Shown in pieces: positions 1-7,844 of a DNA stretch of 37,079 nucleotides (positions within the stretch are counted from its first letter, which is position 1; the number at the start of each line of letters is the position of its first letter). Made by a program: the position numbers and the translations under genes. The notes under the pieces were generated by a model that searched no databases, had not been told where the DNA came from, and saw only the letters and a list, made by a program, of their open reading frames with translations. The DNA is from Bacillus benzoevorans (GTDB taxonomy: Bacteria > Bacillota > Bacilli > Bacillales > Cytobacillaceae): positions 1 to 37,079 of the forward strand of contig NZ_JACHGK010000030.1 in NCBI RefSeq assembly GCF_014207535.1, written 5' to 3'.

Positions 1-320
1 TTGTGCGAATCCTGACAAAACCATCTAGTGATGCTGTTTTCCGAATAGGTGTTGCTCAAATACGAAACAGTGTTGCCCTAACAGTGAAATAATCACTAAC
101 CAAATTAGCTTTAAGATCTTTGGACATCAAGTACCACCCTCCCCAATTGTTAGTACAAGTAATATTCCACGATCAATAGTTACATATTCATATGATTAAA
201 AAGGATTTTCTAAGGTTTTCAATAACTAGCTTTTTAAACTAGCCCTATACAAAAATAGAAGCATCCCTAGAGTCTGAGAATGCGCCCGATCGTTAAAGAT
301 CGTAATCATTCTTCGAACCC
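1..320. other. Left edge, no confident gene
   Basis: No convincing gene was found. A plus-strand frame open from the edge ends with a TAA at 90-92 and could be the last 29 codons of an unrecognised gene. On the minus strand an ATG at 127 follows a strong GGGGAGGG-type ribosome binding site, but its frame stops after 23 codons at a TGA (56-58); beyond that stop the frame is open to the edge, so this could be the start of a broken gene. The stretch 250-310 holds imperfect inverted repeats that might end the minus-strand gene at 321, without a clear U-tract. Confidence 0.3.
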
Positions 321-788
321 TCACTTTGGAACTGACTCTTCAATTTTACGGATCCATTTAAAATAAAATAAAACAATGAGGAGCAATAAAGGATTGACGA
401 TTGCCGAATACCACAACTTCCACCATCCGTGGTAAAAGTACCCCCATGGTTCAGGTAACATTGTGACGGCTTCATAAAGGGTAATCGCTATTACCCAATA
501 GAAAATATAAAGAATCCTTTTATAAAGGGATTCTTCAAAAGGATACCAATTTAGAAACATCATATTCACAGGTGGAATTAGTACTGTTAATGCAAGAATT
601 GACTTGAAATCAATGCCCCTATTAAAGTACCAATAGCCATGATACTTTCCATCAATATATGTATCAGTTAGTATCTGTAATGTCACAGTAAACGTCCATA
701 TATGTACAATTTGATTTTTGTTCAGCCGTTTATTTGTCATAAATGCAATCAGGTTAAAAAGAATAATTGCAAAAATAAGTCCAATCAT
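321..788 (-). CDS. CBO0543 family integral membrane protein
   Basis: This 155-residue protein is very hydrophobic, with about four membrane segments. It has the aromatic motifs I associate with the CBO0543 family of Bacillus and Clostridium: GYWYFNRGID, a PPVN-FLNWYPF stretch, YEAVTMLPEPWGYF and GWWKLWYSA near the C-terminus. The family has no established function. I chose the internal ATG at 788 because AAAAAAGGT lies about 8 bases upstream; the ATG at 827 has no comparable site. The gene is alone on the minus strand, divergent from the membrane-protein gene at 991. The family call rests on recalled motif similarity. Confidence 0.7.
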   Translation of the reverse strand: MIGLIFAIILFNLIAFMTNKRLNKNQIVHIWTFTVTLQILTDTYIDGKYHGYWYFNRGIDFKSILALTVLIPPVNMMFLNWYPFEESLYKRILYIFYWVIAITLYEAVTMLPEPWGYFYHGWWKLWYSAIVNPLLLLIVLFYFKWIRKIEESVPK

Positions 789-990
789 CACATTGTTACC
801 TTTTTTAATAATAGTTTTTCTTTCCATCTTTAAAATTATTCAGCCACACTATTTTCCCACATACAATGATTCTCTACAATCTGACCATAAAATGAAAATA
901 AGCGCTAATCCTTGTTAATGGATAGCGTCCGATTATGGCAGGTCATTACTCAAACCTTATAAAAACCCTTACTTGTATATTGAAGAAGAA

Positions 991-1530
991 ATGAAGAATC
1001 AATCCATTTTTTTGCATATTATTTCTCTCATAGTAAATAGTAAATTTATAACCAATGATAAGGAAAGTTATATGACTGATAAGTTAGAAGCTATTCTGTG
1101 GAGTATAGCTCTACCAGGCTTTGCTCAATTATTAAACAGAAAAATTGTAAAAGGTATAGTTTTAATTTTTTTGGAGTTCATCGTTAATGTTAATAGTCAT
1201 TTTAATATGGTTATTTTGTATAGCTTTAAAGGAAACATTAAAGAAGCAATCGAAGCAACTAATTATCAATGGCTAATGTTCTATCCTTGTCTATATATGT
1301 TTGCTATGTGGGATGCATATAAAGATGCCGAAGGAGAAACTCCTCCTTATTCCTATCTTCCTTTTGTATTTGGGGCTTTTTTTGTAACAATTGGGCTTAT
1401 GTACTCTCCTTCACTAAAATTGGGACAAATATTATTTGGTCCAGTATTTCTTCCAATTTTGTCTTTAATTCCAGGCTTATTGGTTGGGAATTTTATAAAG
1501 TGCATATTAGCCCGAATTAAGGTTCAATGA
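991..1530 (+). CDS. Unrecognised integral membrane protein
   Basis: This 179-residue protein is not one I recognise. It has a short polar N-terminus, then about four or five hydrophobic segments. A segment near residue 30 reads LWSIALPGFAQLLNRK, followed by KGIVLIFLEF. This LPGFGQ-L-NGK-KG pattern resembles small TM2-like membrane proteins, but the resemblance is only suggestive. The last segments are glycine- and proline-rich. The ATG at 991 is preferred over an upstream TTG at 973 because a GAAGAAG stretch lies just before it; that site is weak and close. It lies 43 bases upstream of the DUF3231 gene, so the two may be cotranscribed. Confidence 0.55.
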   Translation: MKNQSIFLHIISLIVNSKFITNDKESYMTDKLEAILWSIALPGFAQLLNRKIVKGIVLIFLEFIVNVNSHFNMVILYSFKGNIKEAIEATNYQWLMFYPCLYMFAMWDAYKDAEGETPPYSYLPFVFGAFFVTIGLMYSPSLKLGQILFGPVFLPILSLIPGLLVGNFIKCILARIKVQ

Positions 1531-1573
1531 AAATGGTTATTATTTGAGGAAATAAAAAATGGAGGCAAAGATT

Positions 1574-2575
1574 ATGACTCAAAAACAGGCTTTAAGTTCG
1601 AGTGAATTAGGAACATTATGGATGACCTATCAGGAAAAAACAATGATACAAAGAATGCTTGAATATTTTATAGAACAAGCAGATGACAATCGAGCGAAAG
1701 AGATTATGCAAGATACTCATATGAAAATCATTAACTATCTTGAAGATATAAAAGGCATCTTCAAAAATGAGGGGGCTGTCATTCCTGTTGGATACACGGA
1801 ACAAGATGTGAATGTTGGTGTGCCTAAGCTGTATGACAACATGTTTGATATTATGTTTCTTCGACTGCTCCAAGAAATAAGCATGGGGTTACATACTCTC
1901 CATTTAAATATGGCATATCGTAAAGATATTGTACTTCTCTATAAGGAATTAACTGCATTTACTCAAAGTGTTTACGATGAATGCGTGGATTATTTACAAG
2001 AAAAAGATGTTTTACCACGTCCTCCTGCAGTAACTATGCCAAAGTCTGTGGAGTTTGTAGAGGGAACCAATTATATGAGTGGTTTTAACTTATTTTCAGA
2101 AAAACGAGCATTGAATACAGTGGAAGTATCACATTTATATCACGCAATTGAATCAAATATTATTGGTATGCAATTAATTACAGGGTTCGCACAAGTGGCA
2201 AATGAACCTGAAGTAAAAAAATACTTCATAAAAGGAAAAGAATTGGCGAAAAAAATTGTAACTGATAATACTCAATTATTTCTTCAAAGTGATATTCAAC
2301 CGCCTTCAACATGGGGGGCAAATGCAACAGATTCTAAGGTAGCTCCTTTTTCAGATAAACTGATGATGTACTGTACCAGCCTGTTTTGTAGCTTTGGTTT
2401 AGGAAGCAGTGCTTTAGGAACAGCATTTAGTTTACGAAGTGACCTCCCATTAAAAATGGTTAATGAAGCAAAAGATATACTAACCTATGGGTCGGAGGGT
2501 GGAAAACTCATGGCGAAAAATGGTTGGCTTGAAGAGCCTCCACAAATGCAGGATAGGAATCAATTAACAAAATAA
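1574..2575 (+). CDS. DUF3231 family protein
   Basis: The 333-residue product matches the DUF3231 family of Bacillaceae: two related mostly helical halves of about 150 residues, each predicted to form a ferritin/CotF-like four-helix bundle. The first half begins near SSSELGTLWMTYQEKTM; the second begins near SEKRALNTVEVSHLYHAIES. Both halves contain an SELxxLW- or EVSHLY-like opening and long amphipathic helices. There is no signal peptide or membrane segment. The start is the ATG at 1574: GGAGG (1560-1564) sits at good spacing before it, whereas the upstream ATG at 1559 overlaps that site. The gene ends before a strong hairpin. Members are often spore-associated, but I know of no proven function. 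Confidence 0.8.
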   Translation: MTQKQALSSSELGTLWMTYQEKTMIQRMLEYFIEQADDNRAKEIMQDTHMKIINYLEDIKGIFKNEGAVIPVGYTEQDVNVGVPKLYDNMFDIMFLRLLQEISMGLHTLHLNMAYRKDIVLLYKELTAFTQSVYDECVDYLQEKDVLPRPPAVTMPKSVEFVEGTNYMSGFNLFSEKRALNTVEVSHLYHAIESNIIGMQLITGFAQVANEPEVKKYFIKGKELAKKIVTDNTQLFLQSDIQPPSTWGANATDSKVAPFSDKLMMYCTSLFCSFGLGSSALGTAFSLRSDLPLKMVNEAKDILTYGSEGGKLMAKNGWLEEPPQMQDRNQLTK

Positions 2576-2590
2576 TCAAGATGCAATACT

Positions 2591-2638
2591 GAAATAATAC
2601 AAGCTCTCCTGAATAATAAGGAGAGCTTGTATTATTTC
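2591..2638 (+). terminator. Terminator of the DUF3231 gene
   Basis: A perfect 20-bp inverted repeat (2591-2610 with 2619-2638) has an 8-base loop. The right arm ends in ATTATTTC rather than a pure T run. It starts 15 bases after the DUF3231 stop codon and is the strongest plain hairpin in this part of the window. Confidence 0.8.
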
Positions 2639-2959
2639 GCTTAGAAAAAATTTCATATATTGAATTGAGGTTTTGTCTATATTGAACTAATCTTAATCCC
2701 TGTTTTTACTATTTATACAAGTATCCAATTTCCTTTAAAGTATAGCTCAATTTAATGGCACGATTGCTGAAGGAACGTAAAAAGGATTTCATCTAAATAA
2801 TTATTTTAAGTTCATAATTATGTGCAGAATAGAAATTCTAAAACATAAATTATGTACATTAAATTAAATATGTACAATAGTAAATAACAGTCATTTTCTA
2901 TTTATATCAAGGTTTAAGATATAAATTAATTATATGTACACTTAAATTTATAGCGATAA
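2639..2959. other. AT-rich stretch without a gene
   Basis: No open frame with a ribosome binding site was found on either strand. The stretch is very AT-rich with several TATAAAT/TATGTACA-like words. It lies where the 5' end of the truncated nuclease gene would be expected, but I could not find a signal peptide or start for that gene in any frame here. Confidence 0.6.
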
Positions 2960-3589
2960 GACAGAGATACGATTAAGGTGAAAATTAATGGGCAAGTCGA
3001 ATCTGTTCGTTTTTTACTGGTGGATACTCCCGAAACGAATCATCCCCGTCTTGGAGAACAGCCTTTTGGACAAGAAGCTAAATCCTTTACGAAGAAATTG
3101 TTGGAAGGGAAGATAGTTCAGCTTGAAAAGGATGTAAGTGATCGGGATAAATATGGCCGCCTGCTTTACTATTTATATGTAGATGGAAAGAGCGTTCAAG
3201 AAGAATTGCTGCGAAATGGATTGGCAAGGGTGGCCTATATCTATGCTCCAAACACGAAATATGTTGACCAATACTATGCGATTCAAAAAGAAGCCCAAGC
3301 TAATAGTGTCGGCATTTGGAGTGTAGAGAATTACGCCCAAGAGGATGGCTTCCATGAGGAAATCATTGAGGGGGAGAAAACGGAAACGAATAACCAGAAT
3401 CAATCAGCCGAAAAGCCAAAAGAAGAATGCAATATAAAAGGCAATATTTCTTCCAGGGGAGATAAGATTTATCATATGCCAGGTCAGCAGTATTATGATG
3501 TAACGCAGATTGACCCATCTAAGGGCGAACAATATTTTTGCAGTCGGGAAGATGCCGAACAAGCAGGCTTTCGAGCAAGTCAGCGATAG
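2960..3589 (+). pseudogene. Truncated thermonuclease (SNase) with C-terminal sunset domain
   Basis: The frame encodes a staphylococcal-nuclease fold: VRFLLVDTPET near the start supplies the Arg, Asp and Glu equivalent to R35, D40 and E43, and DKYGR supplies the R87 equivalent. A low-complexity linker follows, then a C-terminal domain starting CNIKGNISSRGDKIYHMPG and ending with EDAEQAGFR, which matches the sunset domain on many secreted Bacillus nucleases. The 5' end is missing: an in-frame TAA (2957-2959) sits just before DRDTIKVK, a remnant of the usual DGDT strand. No signal peptide is present. A GTG at 2978 could start a 203-residue product, but it has no good ribosome binding site and would lose the first calcium-site strand. 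I therefore call it a probable pseudogene. Confidence 0.65.
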
Positions 3590-3616
3590 CTTTTTCAAGA
3601 GAAAGGTGAAAAAATA

Positions 3617-3943
3617 ATGATTTATACAATAATTTTATTCATTCTTGCGGGAATTGCTGAGATTGGCGGAGGGTACTTAGTTTGGCTATGGTTACGTGAA
3701 GGAAAACCATACTGGTTTGGGATCATTGGAGGTCTCATTCTAGTTTTATACGGCATCATTCCTACTCTGCAAAAATTCCCCTCATTTGGAAGAGTATATG
3801 CGGCCTATGGTGGAGTATTTATTATCCTTTCCGTTTTATGGGGCTGGGGAGTCGATAAAAAGGCACCTGATACATACGATTGGGTTGGAGCAGTCATTTG
3901 TTTAATCGGAGTATCCATCATGCTTTGGGGGCCGAGGCAATAA
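3617..3943 (+). CDS. YnfA family (UPF0060) membrane protein
   Basis: This 108-residue protein has four predicted membrane helices, the standard length for the YnfA/UPF0060 family, which is related to small multidrug resistance transporters. Family hallmarks are visible: AEIGGGYLVWLWLREGKP near the start, FGRVYAAYGGVFIILSVLWGW in helix 3, and a final helix ending ML-WGPR. An AAAGGTG ribosome binding site precedes the ATG. It starts 27 bases after the nuclease remnant and is followed by its own terminator. Transport function is known for few relatives, so a substrate cannot be assigned. Confidence 0.92.
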   Translation: MIYTIILFILAGIAEIGGGYLVWLWLREGKPYWFGIIGGLILVLYGIIPTLQKFPSFGRVYAAYGGVFIILSVLWGWGVDKKAPDTYDWVGAVICLIGVSIMLWGPRQ

Positions 3944-3950
3944 CCTATGG

Positions 3951-3976
3951 AGGGACGCATACAGCGTCCCTGTTTT
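3951..3976 (+). terminator. Terminator of the ynfA-like gene
   Basis: An AGGGACGC/GCGTCCCT stem (8 bp, 5-base loop) is followed by GTTTTTG. It begins 8 bases after the stop codon. Confidence 0.85.
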
Positions 3977-4346
3977 TGTGCTAATTAGGGGCTAAAGGTA
4001 AGGAAAATTGGGACAGTAAACCTGTCCTTTTGTCTGGCTGGGATTAAATACCTATATCTTTAATTGCGTATTTATGATAAACCATATAAGGGCATTCAGT
4101 TAATTTAGAAAAAGGAAGTATTATTTTATTTCTTTGAATATAAAAATTAATAAATTATTCACATTTACCGGAACAAACTGTGATTTAAGTCATTCAATTA
4201 TTTTCAAAACTAAAATAAAATTATGATTATAGAAGGGGGATAAAATCCCTGAGAGAAAACAATTAGGATGAAATAAGGATTTCTTGTTCTTGGTGTACTA
4301 GTATTGCGGACGAAGAATGATTTATTGTGAAAATAGGAGGATAAAA
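3977..4346 (+). other. Intergenic leader before the codY-like gene
   Basis: No gene was found in these 370 bases. A small hairpin GGACAG/CTGTCC (4011-4027) followed by CTTTTG may be a second terminator or a dispersed repeat. Just before the codY-like gene a short GGGAT-AAA-ATCCC hairpin lies near 4240-4255, followed by CTGAGAG. I could not match this to a riboswitch class. An AGGAGG at about 4335-4340 sets the downstream start. Confidence 0.5.
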
Positions 4347-5144
4347 ATGAATTTATTATCAAAATCAAGAAAGATTAATGCTTTATTGCAAAAAGCCGCA
4401 GGGAAATCAGTGAATTTCAAGGAAATGTCTGAAACATTAAGTGAAATCATTGGTGCAACTATATATATTATCAATCTGGATGGAAAATTGATTGGATATG
4501 CAGTGAATCAGAAGATTGAGAATGAGCGCCTGCAGAAGTATCTTGAGGACAATCAATTTCCTGAAGAATATACCAATCGTTTATCCAATATAAGAGAGAC
4601 ATTATTAAACCTGGATGTGAATAATGAACTAACTGCATTCCCGGTTGAGAATAAAGATTTATTTGAAAATGGCTTAACAACAATTATTCCGATTAATGGT
4701 GGAGGACAACGCTTAGGTACATTAATTTTAGCGAGAGTGGATCATCCGTTTGGCAATGATGACCTGATTTTGGCAGAATACGGCACTACAGTAATCGGCA
4801 TGGAAATTCTCCACGAAAGATCAGTAGAAATTGAAAAAGAGGCCCGCAGCAGAGCAGTAGTACAAATGGCTATCAGTTCTCTATCGTATAGTGAACTCGA
4901 AGCGATTGAACATATTTTTAATGAATTGAATGGCAAGGAAGGTTTATTAGTGGCTTCTAAAGTTGCTGACAGGGTAGGTATTACCCGTTCCGTAATCGTC
5001 AATGCTCTGCGTAAGCTTGAGAGTGCTGGTGTGATTGAATCACGCTCATTAGGGATGAAGGGAACACATATTAAAGTATTAAATGATGATTTCTTAGTGG
5101 AACTTGATAAGTTAAAGGTCAATAATAGCAGTCGTTTAGCTTAA
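4347..5144 (+). CDS. codY: CodY-family GTP/branched-chain amino acid sensing regulator
   Basis: The product is 265 residues; B. subtilis CodY is 259. The N-terminal GAF domain keeps the branched-chain amino acid contacts at the same numbering as B. subtilis: R61, T96 and F98 (the latter in LTAFPV). The C-terminal winged helix (about 203-222, KVADRVGITRSVIVNALRKL) is nearly identical to canonical CodY and keeps S215. The N-terminal third is more divergent from the sequence I recall. The start follows AGGAGG. Canonical codY sits after xerC/codV-clpQ-clpY; none of those genes are here, so this is probably a second, free-standing copy, though the window cannot prove it. CodY represses stationary-phase and nitrogen genes in rich medium; targets of this copy are unknown. 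Confidence 0.9.
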   Translation: MNLLSKSRKINALLQKAAGKSVNFKEMSETLSEIIGATIYIINLDGKLIGYAVNQKIENERLQKYLEDNQFPEEYTNRLSNIRETLLNLDVNNELTAFPVENKDLFENGLTTIIPINGGGQRLGTLILARVDHPFGNDDLILAEYGTTVIGMEILHERSVEIEKEARSRAVVQMAISSLSYSELEAIEHIFNELNGKEGLLVASKVADRVGITRSVIVNALRKLESAGVIESRSLGMKGTHIKVLNDDFLVELDKLKVNNSSRLA

Positions 5145-5178
5145 GATACTAGTATGCTACAAGACTGCATGATTGCTA

Positions 5179-5229
5179 ACCCGAAAAGTGGACACGAAAA
5201 TGATTGTGTTTAGTCTTTTCGGGTCTTTT
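5179..5229 (+). terminator. Terminator of the codY-like gene
   Basis: Arms ACCCGAAAAG (5179-5188) and CTTTTCGGGT (5215-5224) pair perfectly, with further partial pairing inside, and are followed by CTTTTATC. Confidence 0.85.
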
Positions 5230-5255
5230 ATCTTTCTTTGGACATCGCGGCATTA

Positions 5256-5297
5256 AACAAGAAGAGGCTGACTCAAATGAGCCAGTCTCTTCTTGTT
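5256..5297 (-). terminator. Terminator of the lipoprotein gene
   Basis: A 20-bp inverted repeat (5256-5275 with 5278-5297), with two G-U-type mismatches, lies 16 bases beyond the minus-strand lipoprotein stop. It can also back up the convergent codY terminator. Confidence 0.75.
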
Positions 5298-5313
5298 CAT
5301 GGAAATATTAATC

Positions 5314-6519
5314 TTATCTTGGCAAATTAAAGACTGCGACGTCACCCTGTCCATTAATCGGACCGAAATTGAGGGTGAATTTTTTGTATAAGTCAAATTC
5401 ATCTTTCTTAAATAAGAAGACATGTAATTTTTCGCCTTGCTGGCCGGCAGCAATTTCAGACGGCTCGCTTGGCTCAACCACACCCTGTGTGAAATAAGTG
5501 GCCCGGGTTTCATCAACATCAAGCGAAGTGCCAAGGTTTCCAAGGCTGATCGGTGCAGCCGATTGATTATCAATTTTCAGTTTCACGGTTAATGCTGCAA
5601 CACCGCCGCCAAAAGCACTGAACATACTTTCGTTTCCAGCAGTTGGAATGACTTCGGTGTATTGTACGCTGTCAAGGGTAACTTTTACAGTGCCCATTGC
5701 TTTCGTTTTGTTAATATTCGCTTTCTCAAAAATCATTTTCTTAGATGCCCAATTCTCGGTAAGCAGTTTATCCTGATGGAAAATTGGCTGGTCAGCAGGA
5801 ACTTCAGGCTTAGCTGGTTCTGGTACCGGCTGCGCTGGTGCAGTAATGAGAAAATCAAAGACCGGTGACTTCTGCAGATTGCTATTCTCAGATTGGCTGT
5901 TATCTGCTAAACCGCCTTCAATGATATATTTAGGGCTTGTGTTCTTTAATTTTTCAAATTCATAATCTGTTAAAGCGAAGGTAATAAAGCCGGAGACCTT
6001 TTCCTTCGGCTCAAATAAGGTAAAGTCATCTTTGTTCTGTTTGATTGTATTGATTCGCTGATCCTCTGCGACAAAGTTTTTCCAATCGGATTGAATGAAA
6101 TCTAATTCATTGCTTAACTGTATCCTATGATAATTGGAATAATATAGTTGCTTATTTGTGCCATTTTCAATCGTTACTTTAGAGGTTATAATGTACCCGT
6201 TGGTTTGATCGTCAAAGAGAATTTTAGAATTTTCGTTCATCCCGGTTACTTTGACTATTTCGTACTCATCAACGGCAATTTTAAAACCATCCATTTCATG
6301 TGTGTATTTAGGGTCTTTATTTCGATAAATCACTTCTACAGTTCCTTCGGTTTCCTGTGCAATATAAGGATTTAATACTGTATTGTCTGAAGCGCTTGTT
6401 TGCGCAATACCAGTTTGCGATTGCTCTTGTGAAGTACCCGTGGTGTCTTCTTTTTTTCCACATGCTGATAAAAATAAAATCAGTATAATTGCGATTGAAA
6501 ATACCCTTTTCATCCCCAC
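5314..6519 (-). CDS. Lipoprotein, DUF5068-like
   Basis: The 401-residue product begins with a lipoprotein signal: positive MKR, a hydrophobic run and the lipobox LSAC with Cys at residue 20. It would be anchored on the outer face of the membrane. A low-complexity Ser/Thr/Gln stretch follows. Two beta-rich domains come next, about 55-235 and 270-400, separated by a Pro/Ala-rich linker. Both contain phrases such as VTIENGTNKQLYYSN and VKLKIDNQSAAPISL, typical of DUF4352/DUF5068-type immunoglobulin-like domains in Bacillus lipoproteins. The first codon is GTG at 6519 with AAAGG 12 bases upstream; ATG at 6513 is an alternative. Function unknown. It stands alone, convergent with the codY-like gene. 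Confidence 0.75.
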   Translation of the reverse strand: MGMKRVFSIAIILILFLSACGKKEDTTGTSQEQSQTGIAQTSASDNTVLNPYIAQETEGTVEVIYRNKDPKYTHEMDGFKIAVDEYEIVKVTGMNENSKILFDDQTNGYIITSKVTIENGTNKQLYYSNYHRIQLSNELDFIQSDWKNFVAEDQRINTIKQNKDDFTLFEPKEKVSGFITFALTDYEFEKLKNTSPKYIIEGGLADNSQSENSNLQKSPVFDFLITAPAQPVPEPAKPEVPADQPIFHQDKLLTENWASKKMIFEKANINKTKAMGTVKVTLDSVQYTEVIPTAGNESMFSAFGGGVAALTVKLKIDNQSAAPISLGNLGTSLDVDETRATYFTQGVVEPSEPSEIAAGQQGEKLHVFLFKKDEFDLYKKFTLNFGPINGQGDVAVFNLPR

Positions 6520-6773
6520 ATTTGTTCACAACCTTTCATTTCTATATACCGATATAATTATAAAACAAATTATTCAAAAAACTTCATTTTTTGTAAAAAT
6601 GATCTAAAAACAGGTGAAAGATACTAGGGTTTTTGTAACTAAAACAAGAATAAAGTCGTGGTTTTGAAATTGATATTTATTGCAAAAGGTTGTGATACAG
6701 AAAATGGGAAAGGGGGAATTTGGTAATTGCTATAATAGACTAGAAAACGATTACATATTTTGGAATGCTATTC

Positions 6774-7142
6774 TCAGATAAAGATTCTTCCGCTGATCCC
6801 CCCAATCCATGCCGCGAAAAGCCCTAGAATCACGCTTGTTAAGACATAAAAGATGGCGGTATTCCACCTTTTACCTTCTATTAATTGCATCGTTTCATAG
6901 CCAAAGGTGGAAAAGGTTGTGTAGGCTCCCAATATTCCCACACCGACAAAGAGCCAAACAGATTTGGAAACCATTTGTTCCATAAATAAAAAGCTGGTCA
7001 GGCCTAAACAATAAGATCCTGAAAGATTGATGAGCCATGTGCCAAGCGGAAAGCTTGTCGTGCAGGTGTTTGAGATTATTTTACCTAATAAATACCGCAG
7101 TACTGCTCCGATAATACCGCCAAAGCCTGCTAATAAAGTCAA
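6774..7142 (-). CDS. crcB: Fluoride channel subunit Fluc/CrcB (second copy)
   Basis: The 122-residue protein has four membrane helices and Fluc signatures: GGIIGAVLRYLLGK, FPLGTWLINLSG (with the conserved Asn) and GILGAYTTFSTFGYE, whose Phe-box residues line the fluoride pore. Fluc channels are antiparallel dimers that export fluoride. The TTG start at 7142 overlaps the stop of the upstream crcB by four bases, as TTGA, so the two subunits are translationally coupled and probably form a heterodimer, as recalled for Bacillus pairs. I saw no fluoride riboswitch before the pair. Confidence 0.93.
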   Translation of the reverse strand: MTLLAGFGGIIGAVLRYLLGKIISNTCTTSFPLGTWLINLSGSYCLGLTSFLFMEQMVSKSVWLFVGVGILGAYTTFSTFGYETMQLIEGKRWNTAIFYVLTSVILGLFAAWIGGISGRIFI

Positions 7143-7540
7143 TGAATCTTCATCCCCTTTCCTTTTTGCATCATTTGCGCTGATTTTAGGCCGCAGGCTG
7201 ATAAAAGGATGCCGCCAATGATGCTGGCAAGGACATAAATAATAGCCTGCAATATCTGCCCGTTATGGAGAAGATGGAGTGTTTCCACGGAAAAGGTGGA
7301 AAAGGTCGTAAAAGCTCCTATTAGCCCTGTACCGACTCCTAAACGAATGGCAGGAGGGAGGACCCAGCGGTGAAGCGTCGCTGTATAAAACCAGGCAAGA
7401 AAGAAACATCCTGTAAGATTAATCATAAGGGTAGGGAGCGGGAACCCATTCTGAACGGGGAGCAGCTGACCTGTTCCATAACGTAAAATGGCACCGATAA
7501 AACCACCTAGTCCAACAAAAAGTATATTCAATAATGTCAC
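7139..7540 (-). CDS. crcB: Fluoride channel subunit Fluc/CrcB (first copy)
   Basis: The 133-residue protein has four membrane helices with the family motifs GGFIGAILRYGTGQ, FPLPTLMINLTGCF and GLIGAFTTFSTFSVE. The C-terminus carries a short basic tail (QKGKGMKIH). Translation starts at GTG (7540) after a weak GAAAAGCAG site. It is first in a two-gene unit with the downstream crcB. A TATAAT sequence (minus strand, 7579-7584) lies about 40 bases upstream, but no good -35 accompanies it. Confidence 0.93.
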   Translation of the reverse strand: MTLLNILFVGLGGFIGAILRYGTGQLLPVQNGFPLPTLMINLTGCFFLAWFYTATLHRWVLPPAIRLGVGTGLIGAFTTFSTFSVETLHLLHNGQILQAIIYVLASIIGGILLSACGLKSAQMMQKGKGMKIH

Positions 7541-7844
7541 CTGCTTTTCATTAATATAGACTCCTTCGACCTTAATAGATTATACCGAAAAATCACAGTG
7601 GAAGAGAAAAAAATAAATTGTGACAATTCCAAGAAGGATGTTGTCTATTTTCATTCTAATAGATAAACAAGAGTACAAATTTTTTTATTTTTTTGGATAA
7701 TATGAAATAATGTTATAGAAATAGCACGTAAAACCACGAGGGCTTGCCCCGTGGAGAAGTCAGTATACATGTTTTGCAGTGAATAGCAGCAGGTGGATCT
7801 CTTAAGAAAATTCTGCTTTCTGCGGCGGGAAAGGGGCTGAAATC
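7541..7844. other. Divergent region between crcB pair and ATPase gene
   Basis: This 304-base gap contains the minus-strand promoter region of the crcB pair and the plus-strand leader of the cation ATPase. The leader carries a GC-rich hairpin at 7734-7754: CCACG pairs with CGTGG and an inner GGGC pairs with GCCC. A second potentially structured stretch rich in CAGCAG/CTGCTTTCTGCGGC (7785-7830) runs up to the AAAGGGG ribosome binding site. I compared it by eye with yybP-ykoY (Mn), NiCo, M-box and fluoride riboswitch signatures and saw no match. Confidence 0.45.

Noticed and set aside
718..918. Plus-strand frame of 66 codons
   Set aside because: It overlaps the CBO0543 gene antisense and has no ribosome binding site or recognisable sequence.
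4195..4220. CodY box before the codY-like gene (ATTTTCAAAACT region)
   Set aside because: Only about 9 of 15 positions match the consensus in an AT-rich background; too weak to claim autoregulation.
4230..4346. TPP-like riboswitch suggested by CTGAGAG
   Set aside because: The remaining TPP core is absent and the downstream gene is a CodY-type regulator; only a short hairpin remains.
7700..7844. Metal or fluoride riboswitch in front of the ATPase gene
   Set aside because: A hairpin-rich leader is present, but conserved bases of the Mn, NiCo, M-box and fluoride classes were not found by eye.
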